Translations under genes and position numbers: made by a program
From: Kiloniellales bacterium
GTDB lineage: Bacteria; Pseudomonadota; Alphaproteobacteria; Kiloniellales; JAKSDN01
Reading direction: 5' to 3'
Assembly (NCBI GenBank): GCA_030064845.1
Contig: JASJEC010000037.1
Span: forward strand, 1-43,688
Length of the DNA stretch: 43,688 bases
In this document: positions 1-8,569 of the stretch, in pieces
How the letters are laid out: the number at the start of each line of letters is the position of its first letter
Numbering within the stretch: position 1 is the first letter of the stretch
The notes under the pieces: generated by a model
What the model was told of the DNA's origin: nothing
The model's input: only the letters and a program-made list of their open reading frames with translations
The model's database searches: none

Positions 1-80
1 ATTTGCGCCGGGGCGGCGTCGCGGAAGGACTTGTGGGGCCCAACCCCACGGCGCCTCCCGCTCCTGGCCCCGGCGCAAAT
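1..80. repeat. Inverted repeat and hairpins at the window edge
   Basis: Bases 1-13 (ATTTGCGCCGGGG) are exactly reverse-complementary to bases 68-80. A second hairpin, GTGGGG/CCCCAC, sits inside at about 31-47. The structure lies just past the 3' end of the leftward symporter gene, so it may act as a terminator. No T-run is visible on the relevant strand. The left arm begins at base 1, so the repeat may continue outside the window. Confidence 0.45.
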
Positions 81-132
81 GCGCTCCCGCCAGGAGCACG
101 CCGTGAGTGTCAACAGGCCCTAGAGCACAACC

Positions 133-1938
133 TTATTCGCTTCTTGCAAGCACAGGCGGCAACACGTCCTTCGCTATCCGCTTGGCCAGGGTGTAGATGC
201 GGCGCATCTGGTCTACGAAAGCCATCTCCAGCCGTACGAGCTCGAGGTAATCGGTGTCTTCCGAATCCAGTCGCGCGGCCTTTCGATCCAACAGGCGCTC
301 GGCCTGATCTCGAATACTGTCCTTCATCAGGAGCACCGATTCGGCCGCCCGTTGGTCCTTGTCCCGGACCGCCCGGACCGCATGCTCCAGGGATTCGAGC
401 GCGGCTGCGTGCAGCGCCGTCAACATCGCACGTGTTTCGTCACTCTGCGCGGACATAACGCGGGCGGCCTTTCGGGCCAGATCGACGACGTCGGTCTCGA
501 TCACGTCCGCCAGGCTCTCCAGATTGTCGGTCGCCGTTATCAGTCCCCGGTACTCGAGGCTTTCCTCGTCCGTGAGGGTGCCTTTCTGAACCCTGCCGAG
601 GTACTTCAGGATCTCCTCTTCGAGGACATCGATCTCGTCGTCGCGACGGGCGATGTTTTCGAGCCGTTTCATGTCACGATCCTGAAGAGCCGGGACGACG
701 TCACGCATCATCCCGAGTGCGATCTCGCCAAGACGGCCGAATTCCAGCCGCACCTGCTGGAGCGCCACGGCGGGGACCGAAAGCGCCGCCTCATTCAAGA
801 ACTCGGGCTCGATGATGACGCCCTCCTTGGGTGCGCGCTCGCGAACCAGCCACTCGGCGGCGCGGGCGAACAGGCCCGCGAAGCCGATGAACAGCGCCGT
901 ATTGATGACATTGAAGAGCGTGTTGGCGTTGGCGATCTGGCGCGGCACCTCGGACGCCGCCCGCGCCGAACCGGTCAGCTCGGGGCTCGACGGCGATGCC
1001 CAAACGGCGATCTCCACCAGCAGCCAGATCAAGGGCAGCCATATGAGCACGCCGATGACGTTGAAGAGAACATGAACGACCGACGCCCGCACCGCTTCGG
1101 TCGATTTGCTGCTGAGCAATCCCATAAGACCGGTGGTCACCGCCGTGCCGATATTGGCGCCGAGCGCCAGGGCGATGCCCGCTGGCAAGGCTAACAGCCC
1201 CTCGCTCGCCATGGCGATGGCGATGCCGACCGTGGCGGCGGAGGACTGCACAATGGCGGTGAACACGGCTCCGGCGACGATGCCGGCGACCGGCCGCTCC
1301 AGGCCTTCCAGGATCTCCAAGAAGGGCGCAAAGCTGCGCAGCGGCGTCATCGCGTCGCCCATCAGGCCCATGCCGTAGAACACCAGGCCGATGCCCATGA
1401 CCATCATGCCGTAGTACTTCACCTTGTCGCGCTTGGCGCTGAACACCATGAAGAAGCCCAGGGCGACCGGACCCAGCGAGTAGGCGGACAGATCGAAGGC
1501 CAGCAGCTGGGCCGTGACGGTGCTGCCGATATTGGCGCCCATGATCACACCGACGGATTGGGTGAGGGTCATCAGGCCGCCGCTGATGAAGCCGACCACC
1601 AGCAAGGTGGTCACGGTCGACGAGTTGAGAACACCGGTGACGAAAGCCCCGGTTACGGCCCCCGCGAAACGGTTGGTGGTGAGCTTCGCCAGCACCACTC
1701 TCATGGTGTCGCCGGCGGCCTTGGTCATTCCCTCCGACAGCATCTGCAGACCGGACAGGAACAGGGCCAATCCGCCGAACAGGCCGAGGCTCAATTGCAG
1801 CCAATCCGGCGATTCTGTTGCGACGATGGCGTCCGCGGCGAAGGCAGTGATGGCGACCAACAGCAGGCCCGCAACGAGACCGCTGCGCACCAGATGGAGG
1901 AGGATGGGCCGGGATATCTCTCGTCTTAGGGATGGCAT
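133..1938 (-). CDS. Na+/phosphate symporter with PhoU-like C-terminal domain (NptA/PNaS family)
   Basis: Predicted inner-membrane protein of 601 residues that couples sodium entry to phosphate uptake. After a hydrophobic N-terminus come two inverted Na/Pi-cotransporter repeats, seen as the paired motifs NSSTVTTLLVVGF with GANIGSTVTAQ and QSSAATVGIAIAM with GANIGTAVTTG. The last 200 or so residues are charged and helical with many Asp/Glu-Arg pairs, as in the PhoU-like tail of this family. The start is placed at 1938 because AAGGAGGAGG precedes that ATG by a short spacer; a start 60 bases further upstream lacks such a site. The eight-haem cytochrome gene lies 261 bases upstream on the same strand, so co-transcription is possible but unproven. 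The family call is firm; the transported anion is inferred from the family. Confidence 0.9.
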   Translation of the reverse strand: MPSLRREISRPILLHLVRSGLVAGLLLVAITAFAADAIVATESPDWLQLSLGLFGGLALFLSGLQMLSEGMTKAAGDTMRVVLAKLTTNRFAGAVTGAFVTGVLNSSTVTTLLVVGFISGGLMTLTQSVGVIMGANIGSTVTAQLLAFDLSAYSLGPVALGFFMVFSAKRDKVKYYGMMVMGIGLVFYGMGLMGDAMTPLRSFAPFLEILEGLERPVAGIVAGAVFTAIVQSSAATVGIAIAMASEGLLALPAGIALALGANIGTAVTTGLMGLLSSKSTEAVRASVVHVLFNVIGVLIWLPLIWLLVEIAVWASPSSPELTGSARAASEVPRQIANANTLFNVINTALFIGFAGLFARAAEWLVRERAPKEGVIIEPEFLNEAALSVPAVALQQVRLEFGRLGEIALGMMRDVVPALQDRDMKRLENIARRDDEIDVLEEEILKYLGRVQKGTLTDEESLEYRGLITATDNLESLADVIETDVVDLARKAARVMSAQSDETRAMLTALHAAALESLEHAVRAVRDKDQRAAESVLLMKDSIRDQAERLLDRKAARLDSEDTDYLELVRLEMAFVDQMRRIYTLAKRIAKDVLPPVLARSE

Positions 1939-2199
1939 TCTCAAACCTCCTCCTTGGTGGATGGCATGTAAAAATTCTTCGGAGACTGAAGCGCCCATGG
2001 CTGCCGCAATTCCGCGCTACAGGCGCTTCGCTCGATGGTCTGCTGGACGGATCGGGAAGGCGGTAATCTGGCTTGCATGCAGACTATGGTAACGATTTCA
2101 GTAACATGCCCTATTGTCTCGCGAAATCCGCCCACCGGCCGGTTTGCTCGCCAGTGTCTCCGTCCTTCAGTTATTGGTTCCATGGTCGCCTCGTGACCG

Positions 2200-4209
2200 T
2201 CAGGGTTCGCCTTGCGGGCTGCCCGTGGAGGCACGGATCTCGCCGAAGAGTCGCGACAGCACCGCGTTACCGGGATTGAACTTCAGTCCGCGCTTAAGTG
2301 TCTGCTCCGCTCCCGCGGCGTCGCCCTGGGCGGCGCGCAGGCGGGCGACCATGAACCAGGCATCGACCATCTGGGGGTCCATCCGCGCGGCCTCGGCGAA
2401 GGCCCGCTCGGCCTGCTCGAAGCGGCGGGCTGTCAAGGCGGTGCCGGCCATGACCATCTGCCCCTCGGGGAAGTCCGCCTTGGCCAGGAGGGAGTCCTGG
2501 TACTCACGCATCGCGCCCTGCAGCGCCAGGGCAGCCGACGGCGGCAAGGGGGCGTCTGCCAGGTCCAGCGCGTAGCGCGCGGCCTCGATACGCACCGACC
2601 TCATCGGGTCCAGCCACAGCGGCGCGATCCGCTTCAGGCGGAGCGCCGGCGGCGCCGCCATCTGCAGCGGCAGCGCCGCGGCCCGGACCAGGGGGTCGTC
2701 GTCCGCCAGCAGGGCCTCGGTCCGTTGCGCGATCTCCGGCGAGGCATGGGGGGCGAGGGTCTCGAGCGCGCTCGCTCGGACGATGCCGGACTGGCTGTCC
2801 TCCGCGGCGATCTCGATCAGCGCGGCGATCGTCTTGAGTTGCATGCCCGGCTGCTGGGCCGCCGCAAAGGCGGTGGCGAAGTGTGAACCCCTGCGCGCGC
2901 TATCGGGAAACCGCGCGGCCACCTCGGCGGCGGCCCAGGCGGCCGTCTGATCGCCATGGCAGTCGGTGCAGGCGTTGGGCGTCCCCAGGGCCGCGGAGAG
3001 ATCCGGGCGCGGGATGCGGAAACTGTGATCGCGCCGGCCGTCGATCCCCATGTAGACCCGCTCGATCATGTGGCAGCTCGTGCACTGCGCGCCCGGGGTG
3101 CCCGGCTCGTGAAAGTGATGCTCTGAAACATCGTAGGTCCTAGGCTTCAGCGAGGGGAAGTCCGGATTGCCGGCCGGGCCGTGGCAGCGCGTGCAGACTT
3201 CGTTGCCCGCGGCGCGGAGCGTGGCAGCATGGGGCTCGTGGCAATCGGAACAGCGCACGCCGCCGGCGTACATCCGGGACTGCAGGAACGAGCCGTAGAC
3301 GTAGACCTCGTCGCGGATCTGGCCGTCGGCGTGGTAGAGGCCGTCGCGCAGCAGCGCCAGGCGGTAGGCGTCGTGGAACGGCGTGCCTGGCGGCGGGCTG
3401 GACGACCCCAGGGGCTCGCGCCGGGCATGACACCCGGCGCAGAGCTGGATCTCCGCTTCCGCGTCATCGAAGGACGTGGTCATACCGCGCCCGTCTACGC
3501 CCTGCCATGCCGCCGGCGCGAAGGCCGCGGGCGCGCGGGCCCAGGCCACGTGGGCCGCGCCCGGTCCGTGGCAGGCCTCGCAGCCGACCCCGATCTCCGC
3601 CTGAGTGCTGGCATAAGTGCGAGTTTCTGGCGCGTAGCGCTTCTCGTAGCCGGTGGCATGGCATTCGGCGCAGCGCCCGTTCCAGTTCTTGTAGGGGCCG
3701 CTCCAGTGCAGGCCGTCCTCGTGGCTCAGCGCGAGCTCCGGATAGAGGTGGTACCAACGCTTGCCGACATCGTCCCAGGCGACGTCGAAGGCCTGCAGGC
3801 GGCCGGGCTCCGTCTCGACCAGCACCTGTTGCAGGGGCGCGATTCCGGCGGTCCCCACGACCTCGAAGCGCCGCGCGCGGCCGTCCCCGTCGTCGGTTTC
3901 CACCACGAAGGAACCCGCGTCACGGGTGAAGCGGGTTGCCGCGCCTCCGTGTTGAAAGAGCGCGTCGTCGAAATCGCCCAGGACCGTCTCGTCGTCCGGC
4001 GTCTGCCAAGCCAAGGCGTGATGCGAGGCGCGCCACTGGGCTGCGGCGTCCTGGTGGCACGTGACGCAGGCTTCAGAGGTGACAAAGCGCGGCGGTGCAG
4101 CCTCTGCCAGCAGTTCCGCCGCCGTAAACCACGGCAACCACAACAGAACGCCGGCCGCGAGCAGTGCGTGGAGCCTTGTCAAGCTTCCGCCCGCCTTGAT
4201 CTCGCGCAA
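2200..4209 (-). CDS. Octahaem c-type cytochrome with HEAT-like and TPR repeats
   Basis: A 669-residue secreted cytochrome. A hydrophobic stretch at residues 12-35 looks like a signal peptide. Eight CxxCH haem-binding motifs begin near residues 48, 180, 210, 257, 320, 339, 376 and 414. Residues of about 430-590 are Ala/Leu-rich helical pairs resembling HEAT repeats, and about 590-660 resemble TPR repeats (AERAFAEAARMDPQ, AEQTLKRGLKFNPG). The haem part resembles the cytochrome c554/doubled-CxxCH families, so a periplasmic electron-transfer or small-molecule redox role is likely; the substrate cannot be read from sequence. The start is TTG at 4209, with GGAAGGG about ten bases upstream, and is less certain than the body. 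No c-type cytochrome maturation genes lie in the window. The next gene on this strand is the phosphate symporter. Confidence 0.85.
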   Translation of the reverse strand: MREIKAGGSLTRLHALLAAGVLLWLPWFTAAELLAEAAPPRFVTSEACVTCHQDAAAQWRASHHALAWQTPDDETVLGDFDDALFQHGGAATRFTRDAGSFVVETDDGDGRARRFEVVGTAGIAPLQQVLVETEPGRLQAFDVAWDDVGKRWYHLYPELALSHEDGLHWSGPYKNWNGRCAECHATGYEKRYAPETRTYASTQAEIGVGCEACHGPGAAHVAWARAPAAFAPAAWQGVDGRGMTTSFDDAEAEIQLCAGCHARREPLGSSSPPPGTPFHDAYRLALLRDGLYHADGQIRDEVYVYGSFLQSRMYAGGVRCSDCHEPHAATLRAAGNEVCTRCHGPAGNPDFPSLKPRTYDVSEHHFHEPGTPGAQCTSCHMIERVYMGIDGRRDHSFRIPRPDLSAALGTPNACTDCHGDQTAAWAAAEVAARFPDSARRGSHFATAFAAAQQPGMQLKTIAALIEIAAEDSQSGIVRASALETLAPHASPEIAQRTEALLADDDPLVRAAALPLQMAAPPALRLKRIAPLWLDPMRSVRIEAARYALDLADAPLPPSAALALQGAMREYQDSLLAKADFPEGQMVMAGTALTARRFEQAERAFAEAARMDPQMVDAWFMVARLRAAQGDAAGAEQTLKRGLKFNPGNAVLSRLFGEIRASTGSPQGEP

Positions 4210-4288
4210 TTTGCGCTATCCCTTCCAGCGTCTCGTATCGAGAACATGACGGTCCAGTCTCCTCGATCGTTCTCGAGGGTGCCAGTGA

Positions 4289-4426
4289 ACTGAGCAACAT
4301 ATTCAGGGGGAGAAGATGATGACTCGGATTTCAACCCTGGCCAATAAACTCGCGTGCATTGCCTGGTCCGTGCTTAGGAACGGCCAGACCTTCGATGCGA
4401 AACAGCTTGCGGCAACGGCGGTCTAA
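4289..4426 (+). pseudogene. 3' remnant of an IS110-type transposase
   Basis: An open frame from 4289, just after a stop codon, to TAA at 4424-4426 encodes a tail containing MTRISTLANKLACIAW and then VLRNGQTFDA. This is the pattern that closes IS110-family DEDD transposases. The catalytic N-terminal and central parts are absent upstream, so only the end of the element remains. The following 200 or so bases, with GCCGGATATATATCTGCGAC and then CCGGTCCATACAT, look like the non-coding right side of such elements. The family call rests on remembered motifs, not on a search. Confidence 0.55.
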
Positions 4427-4936
4427 ACCGCCCCAGCCTCAACCCAGTTCGCGATCGAGATGACAGCATGTAACGGACCTAGAAACGCACCCGAAGTCTG
4501 ATGACCCAAATGGTTCCAAGCGAACCGGTCCGCTAATGAGACCAATGGCGCATGCGTATTCCCATCATGGCCACGGCCCGCGAGCCGATCAAACAGGCCG
4601 GATATATATCTGCGACTTCCGATATCCTGCAGAAATCTCTCTTGCGAAGCGCAGCCGGTCCATACATCTGGGTCATACTCGTGCGGCCTGATCGCTGCGC
4701 ACGTCCGGATACGGGGCGGAGCGGCCCTCTCGAGCCCAGAGGTCCGGAACTGGGAGCAAGGCGGACATAGCGGCGCCGAGGCGGCCACGGCAAGGTGTAG
4801 CCAGAATGCGACATAGCGTTAGAATTGGCAGCCGATGGGAACTCACATTTGCCAACATTGCAGCTGTAGCATCCGCTCTGTTGATGCGCACGTTGAGTCG
4901 GGTGAATATCATTCGGCTTCGTCAATGGGAAAAGCG
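4427..4936. other. Non-coding stretch after the IS110 remnant
   Basis: The first half, to about 4680, is probably the right-hand flank of the decayed IS110-type element. The rest leads up to the SpoIIAA-like gene. Open frames of about 60-150 codons exist on both strands but have no family motifs, overlap one another and lack ribosome sites. I see no further gene here. Confidence 0.4.
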
Positions 4937-5299
4937 ATGCTCGAGTTAAATCCAGAACCCGGAAGACCTCTCCTCGTCGCCAAAGCATCGGGCCTGGTCC
5001 GGGCGGATGACTATCAAGTGTTCATGCCCGAATTCGACAAGCTGACCGCGGAGAATCGCCGGAGAGGTTTACTATTTGATTGGACGGAACTGGAGGGATG
5101 GGACGAGGAGGCGGAGTCCGTTCGCTTTTGCGCACGCCTCGCACAGAGCGCCAAACTTGAATGCGTGGCCGTACTCGCCGACATAGCCATGAACTCCGAG
5201 GTCCGTCGGCTTCAGGAGGTCATGAATCTCCCCGTCCGCCGTTTCCCGCCTTCGGATCGACAGTCTGCCCTAGCATGGCTGGAATCCAACAGCCTATGA
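4937..5299 (+). CDS. SpoIIAA-like (STAS/SEC14-type) small cytoplasmic protein
   Basis: A 120-residue soluble protein. The start is chosen at 4937 because the SpoIIAA-like family normally opens with M-[IL]-E/L and then a short beta strand, and the sequence here opens MLELNPEPGRPLLVAKASG. GGGAAAA lies a few bases upstream. The frame is open further upstream, but the extra 34 residues are Cys/His-rich and unlike the family. The pattern of LLFDWTELEGWD in the middle and a C-terminal helix matches proteins of the DUF/STAS-like group, whose biochemical role is not known. It is flanked by mobile-element remnants on both sides, so it may have come with them. No partner gene is evident. Confidence 0.7.
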   Translation: MLELNPEPGRPLLVAKASGLVRADDYQVFMPEFDKLTAENRRRGLLFDWTELEGWDEEAESVRFCARLAQSAKLECVAVLADIAMNSEVRRLQEVMNLPVRRFPPSDRQSALAWLESNSL

Positions 5300-5306
5300 C
5301 TGAATA

Positions 5307-5587
5307 GCCCGCATTTCTCACGCTCTCCATGGCCTGCGTCGTGCCCAGGCGGGCGCTCGGCTAGGAGAAGGCCGAAAAGCGTAGCCATCGCTGCGGTTAA
5401 GGCCTTCGACGCGGCCGACGCCCGACTTCTACAATCAGCCCTGGGCACGACCCTTTGGGCGTCCCTGTCCGGCCAACAGGGTGCGTCAAGCCGCTTGCCC
5501 GATGAGACGGTATCGCGCCGCGCGGCTTTCCTTCCCTGTTGGCCGGACAGGGCCGCGCAGACCGTGGAGAGTGTGAGAAATGCGGGC
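5307..5587. mobile_element. MITE-like element with 32-bp terminal inverted repeats
   Basis: Bases 5307-5338 and 5556-5587 are inverted repeats matching at 29 of 32 positions; the outer ends are GCCCGCATTTCTCAC and its complement. TA lies immediately outside both ends (…AATA/GCCC and GGGC/TAG…), which may be a 2-bp target duplication or part of the repeat. Inside are an exact 12-bp inverted pair (5338-5349 with 5440-5451) and an exact 19-bp pair (5463-5481 with 5534-5552). No transposase-like frame fits in the 281 bases. The size, ends and lack of coding potential suit a non-autonomous miniature element or a strongly deleted insertion sequence. The parent family is not identified. Confidence 0.65.
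5463..5552. repeat. Exact 19-bp inverted pair inside the MITE-like element
   Basis: CCCTGTCCGGCCAACAGGG at 5463-5481 has its exact reverse complement at 5534-5552. Each copy is itself a hairpin, CCCTGT-N7-ACAGGG, so this 90-base segment can fold as two small hairpins or one long one. Confidence 0.75.
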
Positions 5588-5679
5588 TAGTTCCGCTTTG
5601 CTCATGTCAGGGCTTGTCAAACGCTTTCACACAGCCAACACCCTAATGAGACCTGAGCATAAACCTGAGTGTTTAGTCT

Positions 5680-6690
5680 TCAGTGTGCTTTCAGTGTCGT
5701 CGAAGGCAGCTCTTTGAAGGCGGCTCTGTACTGCTGCGCGAACCTCCCGAGGTTTTCGAAGCCATACTTCAACGCGATTTCAGTCACGGTACAACCCATG
5801 GGATCGGCACCGATAAGTTCCCTATGAATCTGTTCAAGGCGAAGCTGGCGAAGATAGGTGATGGGACCGATACCATGACGCTTGTGGAAGGCGCGGGTGA
5901 GTGACCGCACCGGGATACCGGTAGCATTTGCGATATCGGAAAGTGAGAGGGGGGCGCCGAGATTGGCTGCGATGAAGTCTTCGGCATGCCGGATCTTGGC
6001 GGGGGAGGGCCCATCATCGATTCTCAGAAACGCATCGTTCGACTGCTCGTCTATGGCAACCACCAATAGTGCCAGGAGCATCGCCTCGTATTCCTTTGCT
6101 GCAAGCGGTGACCGCATTGCCCCGGAGCCGCGCGACACCTCGCTCCAGAGGAAGCCGAGATAGCGCCACAAGCTCCGACCCGCCGGGGTATGAAACGAGA
6201 GGCGATCGGGGAATCGAACTTCTGGCCCCTCGCATTCCCCATTGAGCTTGGCCACGAAACTCTCCAGGAGTTCCGGAAAGAAATTGATGCCGAACAGGCT
6301 TCCACGGCGACGTTGCTGGAACTTGAAGCTCCCATCGGCGTGGAGGATATGGGCTTCGCCGGTCCCAAAGGCTTGCAAGCCTCCGCCGGTTGCCACCTCA
6401 CAGCGTGCGTTCAATGGTACCGTGAAGCCAAGATAACCGGCGGGACGATCGATGCTCGCCCGCATGTTCGCCGTGTCGATTTTGAGGATAGCCGATCGCG
6501 GCAGCCGTCGAACTTCCGCACCCGCGTAGAACGTCGCTCCTTCGTGTGCCGAGATGCGCGCACCCGGCGCGGCCTGTTCCACGAAGGCCTGGAACTCGCC
6601 CGGGTCTTCTGTCTCGAACATTCCCGATATACGCCCTCCCAGGAAAGATAATGGCTGGTTTGGCCAGCATCGCACAATAGTGGCCTGCAT
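5680..6690 (-). CDS. AraC-family transcriptional regulator
   Basis: A 336-residue regulator. The N-terminal 200 or so residues form a sensing/dimerisation part without a clear family name. Residues of about 235-336 carry the two helix-turn-helix units of AraC/XylS proteins, with SLSDIANATGIPVRSLTRAF as the first and EIALKYGFENLGRFAQQY as the signature-bearing second. It is transcribed divergently from the first sulfatase gene, with only 64 bases between the two starts, so it is a natural candidate to control that gene and perhaps the array beyond. The first ATG (6690) has no clear SD; an alternative ATG at 6621 has GGGAGG about 13 bases upstream. The effector is unknown. Confidence 0.85.
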   Translation of the reverse strand: MQATIVRCWPNQPLSFLGGRISGMFETEDPGEFQAFVEQAAPGARISAHEGATFYAGAEVRRLPRSAILKIDTANMRASIDRPAGYLGFTVPLNARCEVATGGGLQAFGTGEAHILHADGSFKFQQRRRGSLFGINFFPELLESFVAKLNGECEGPEVRFPDRLSFHTPAGRSLWRYLGFLWSEVSRGSGAMRSPLAAKEYEAMLLALLVVAIDEQSNDAFLRIDDGPSPAKIRHAEDFIAANLGAPLSLSDIANATGIPVRSLTRAFHKRHGIGPITYLRQLRLEQIHRELIGADPMGCTVTEIALKYGFENLGRFAQQYRAAFKELPSTTLKAH

Positions 6691-6754
6691 CGGATAGTAG
6701 CCGATCCGGAGACTTGGCAGCCTAGTAGGCCAATGGAACTGGGGAGTTGGCCTC
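6691..6754. promoter_or_regulatory. Divergent promoter region between the AraC regulator and sulfatase 1
   Basis: These 64 bases separate the two divergent starts, so both promoters and any regulator-binding site must be here or inside the coding ends. GGGGAG at 6741-6746 is the ribosome site of the GTG start of the sulfatase. No confident operator repeat was made out by eye. Confidence 0.4.
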
Positions 6755-8482
6755 GTGCGAGAATCTCGTTCTTCAACGATTGCTGCCTTTGCTCTCGGTC
6801 TTGTCGCAGTGACAGCTGCGCTATGCGGAGCCCTCGATCGTTCGAGCGCTTGGGCGCAGGCGATCCAGCACGACTCGGAGCATTACGTCCTCCTGCACCA
6901 GTACGCCGACCAGTGGGCCGCGGAGGACAAGGAGATCGACAAGAGGCTCGCGGAGATTCGCGGGCGGAACGGCGGCAAGCCCCCGAACATCGTCTACATC
7001 CTGATCGACGACATGGCCTTCGGCGAGTACGGCATGCCGGTCCTCGATAAGGTCCGCGGCGGCCGCACGCCGAACATAGGCGAGATCGCCAAGGAGGGCC
7101 TCACCTTTACCCGCATGTACTCTGAGCCGATCTGCACGCCGACCCGTGCGGCTTTCATGACCGGCCGTTTGGCACTTCGTAGCGGAATGCACATCACCAA
7201 GGTCACGCCGCCGGAAGGCGTGGGCCTGCCGGGTGACGAGGTCACCATCGCCGAGCTGTTGAGCAACGCCGGATACCAGACCAGGCACATTGGTAAGTGG
7301 CACCTGGGGGACATCAAGGCGAGCTACCCAATCAACCAAGGCTTCGATTACGCCTCCTTCCCCATGCACAACCAAGTTGCATTCAGTTTCCTGACCCATG
7401 ATGCCGAACTCGAAGGACTCACCGTGGCGTTCACGGAGAAGGCCATCGACCCGGACTACGGCCTCGATAAGACTTTCCGGCTCTACAACTATGTTCTCAG
7501 CGTCGAGGGCAAGAGGGGCGGAAAGCTGCGTGAGTGGGGTATCAAGCCTGGCGAGGAACTGACCGGCGACTACTACCGCAAAGTCAACGAGCGTTATCAG
7601 AAACAAGCGCTGCAGGCGCTGCGCGACATGGCCCAGGGGGAGCAGCCCTTCTATCTGAACTACTGGCCGCAGATCCCAATCGCCGTCCTACGTGAGCGGG
7701 ATGAGTTCCTGACGCCCAACGGTGGCCGCATGGTTGATTCCATGCACATCCTCGATGGCTACATCGGCGAAATCATGGCCGAGATCAAGAAGTTGGGCAT
7801 TGCCAAAAATACGCTGGTCGTCGTCATGGGCGACAACGGGTCGTTCAAGCAGGTGATGCCGGAAGGCGGATACACCGACTGGCTCTTCCGGGGTGTCAAA
7901 GGCCAGACACTCGAAGGGGGCGTTCGGGTCGGCGCCTTTGCCTGGTGGCCGGGAGTGATCGAGGATGGCTCGATCGTCGGCGACATGATCCACGTGACGG
8001 ATCTCTATACCACTTTCGCCCGCCTCGCTCGTGCAACCGATGGTATTCCGCGTGACCGGATCATCGACGGCGTCGATCAGCTTCCTCTGCTCTTGAAGGG
8101 CGATACCCATGGGCGACGCGACTATGTCCATCTTTACGAGATGGATCAGCTCACGGCGACCGTCAAACAACAGATGAAAATCCATTGGCCTCCGCCAAGC
8201 GTCAATCCGGCTTTGGCCCAGGTGTTCAACCTCTACTGGGACCCACGCGAAGAGCATCCGCTGAAATCAGCAGGCGTTTGGACCGGAACTCCTTTCGTCC
8301 GCATGCGCGTGCAGCATTTGAGGATGAAAGACAAATGGCCCGACCGACCGGCTGACAGGGGAATGCCATACGAAGACGTGGAGAACTTGCGGCCCGAAAC
8401 GAAGGAAATGGTCGAGACGTGGCTCAAGATTTACGGCGACGCAAAAGATGTCGTTCTCGGGGTCGAATCCGCCGGGAACTAG
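6755..8482 (+). CDS. Secreted type I sulfatase (arylsulfatase-like), copy 1
   Basis: A 575-residue hydrolase expected to remove sulfate esters in the periplasm or outside the cell. The first 36 or so residues form a signal peptide ending near AWAQA. Metal-binding NIVYILIDD (Asp85-Asp86) is followed by the sulfatase signature CTPTRAAFMTGR, with Cys127 as the residue normally converted to formylglycine and Arg131 in the CxPxR core. HIGKWHLGD supplies the conserved Lys and His, and VVVMGDNGS the later Asp-Asn metal ligands. The GTG start has GGGGAG eight bases upstream. No formylglycine-generating enzyme is in the window, so maturation must depend on a gene elsewhere. The substrate cannot be deduced. 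It belongs to a cluster with a second sulfatase 1.7 kb downstream. Confidence 0.9.
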   Translation: MRESRSSTIAAFALGLVAVTAALCGALDRSSAWAQAIQHDSEHYVLLHQYADQWAAEDKEIDKRLAEIRGRNGGKPPNIVYILIDDMAFGEYGMPVLDKVRGGRTPNIGEIAKEGLTFTRMYSEPICTPTRAAFMTGRLALRSGMHITKVTPPEGVGLPGDEVTIAELLSNAGYQTRHIGKWHLGDIKASYPINQGFDYASFPMHNQVAFSFLTHDAELEGLTVAFTEKAIDPDYGLDKTFRLYNYVLSVEGKRGGKLREWGIKPGEELTGDYYRKVNERYQKQALQALRDMAQGEQPFYLNYWPQIPIAVLRERDEFLTPNGGRMVDSMHILDGYIGEIMAEIKKLGIAKNTLVVVMGDNGSFKQVMPEGGYTDWLFRGVKGQTLEGGVRVGAFAWWPGVIEDGSIVGDMIHVTDLYTTFARLARATDGIPRDRIIDGVDQLPLLLKGDTHGRRDYVHLYEMDQLTATVKQQMKIHWPPPSVNPALAQVFNLYWDPREEHPLKSAGVWTGTPFVRMRVQHLRMKDKWPDRPADRGMPYEDVENLRPETKEMVETWLKIYGDAKDVVLGVESAGN

Positions 8483-8569
8483 TTCCCTGACGCCCGTCGC
8501 GCCCCAATGAGGCAGGATACGCCTTACGGATGGTGTCCGGTAATCAATTCAGGAAGAGGAGGAACAAAC

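Noticed and set aside
4423-4788. 121-codon minus-strand frame after the IS110 remnant
   Set aside because: No motifs, no ribosome site, and it lies in what appears to be insertion-sequence flank.
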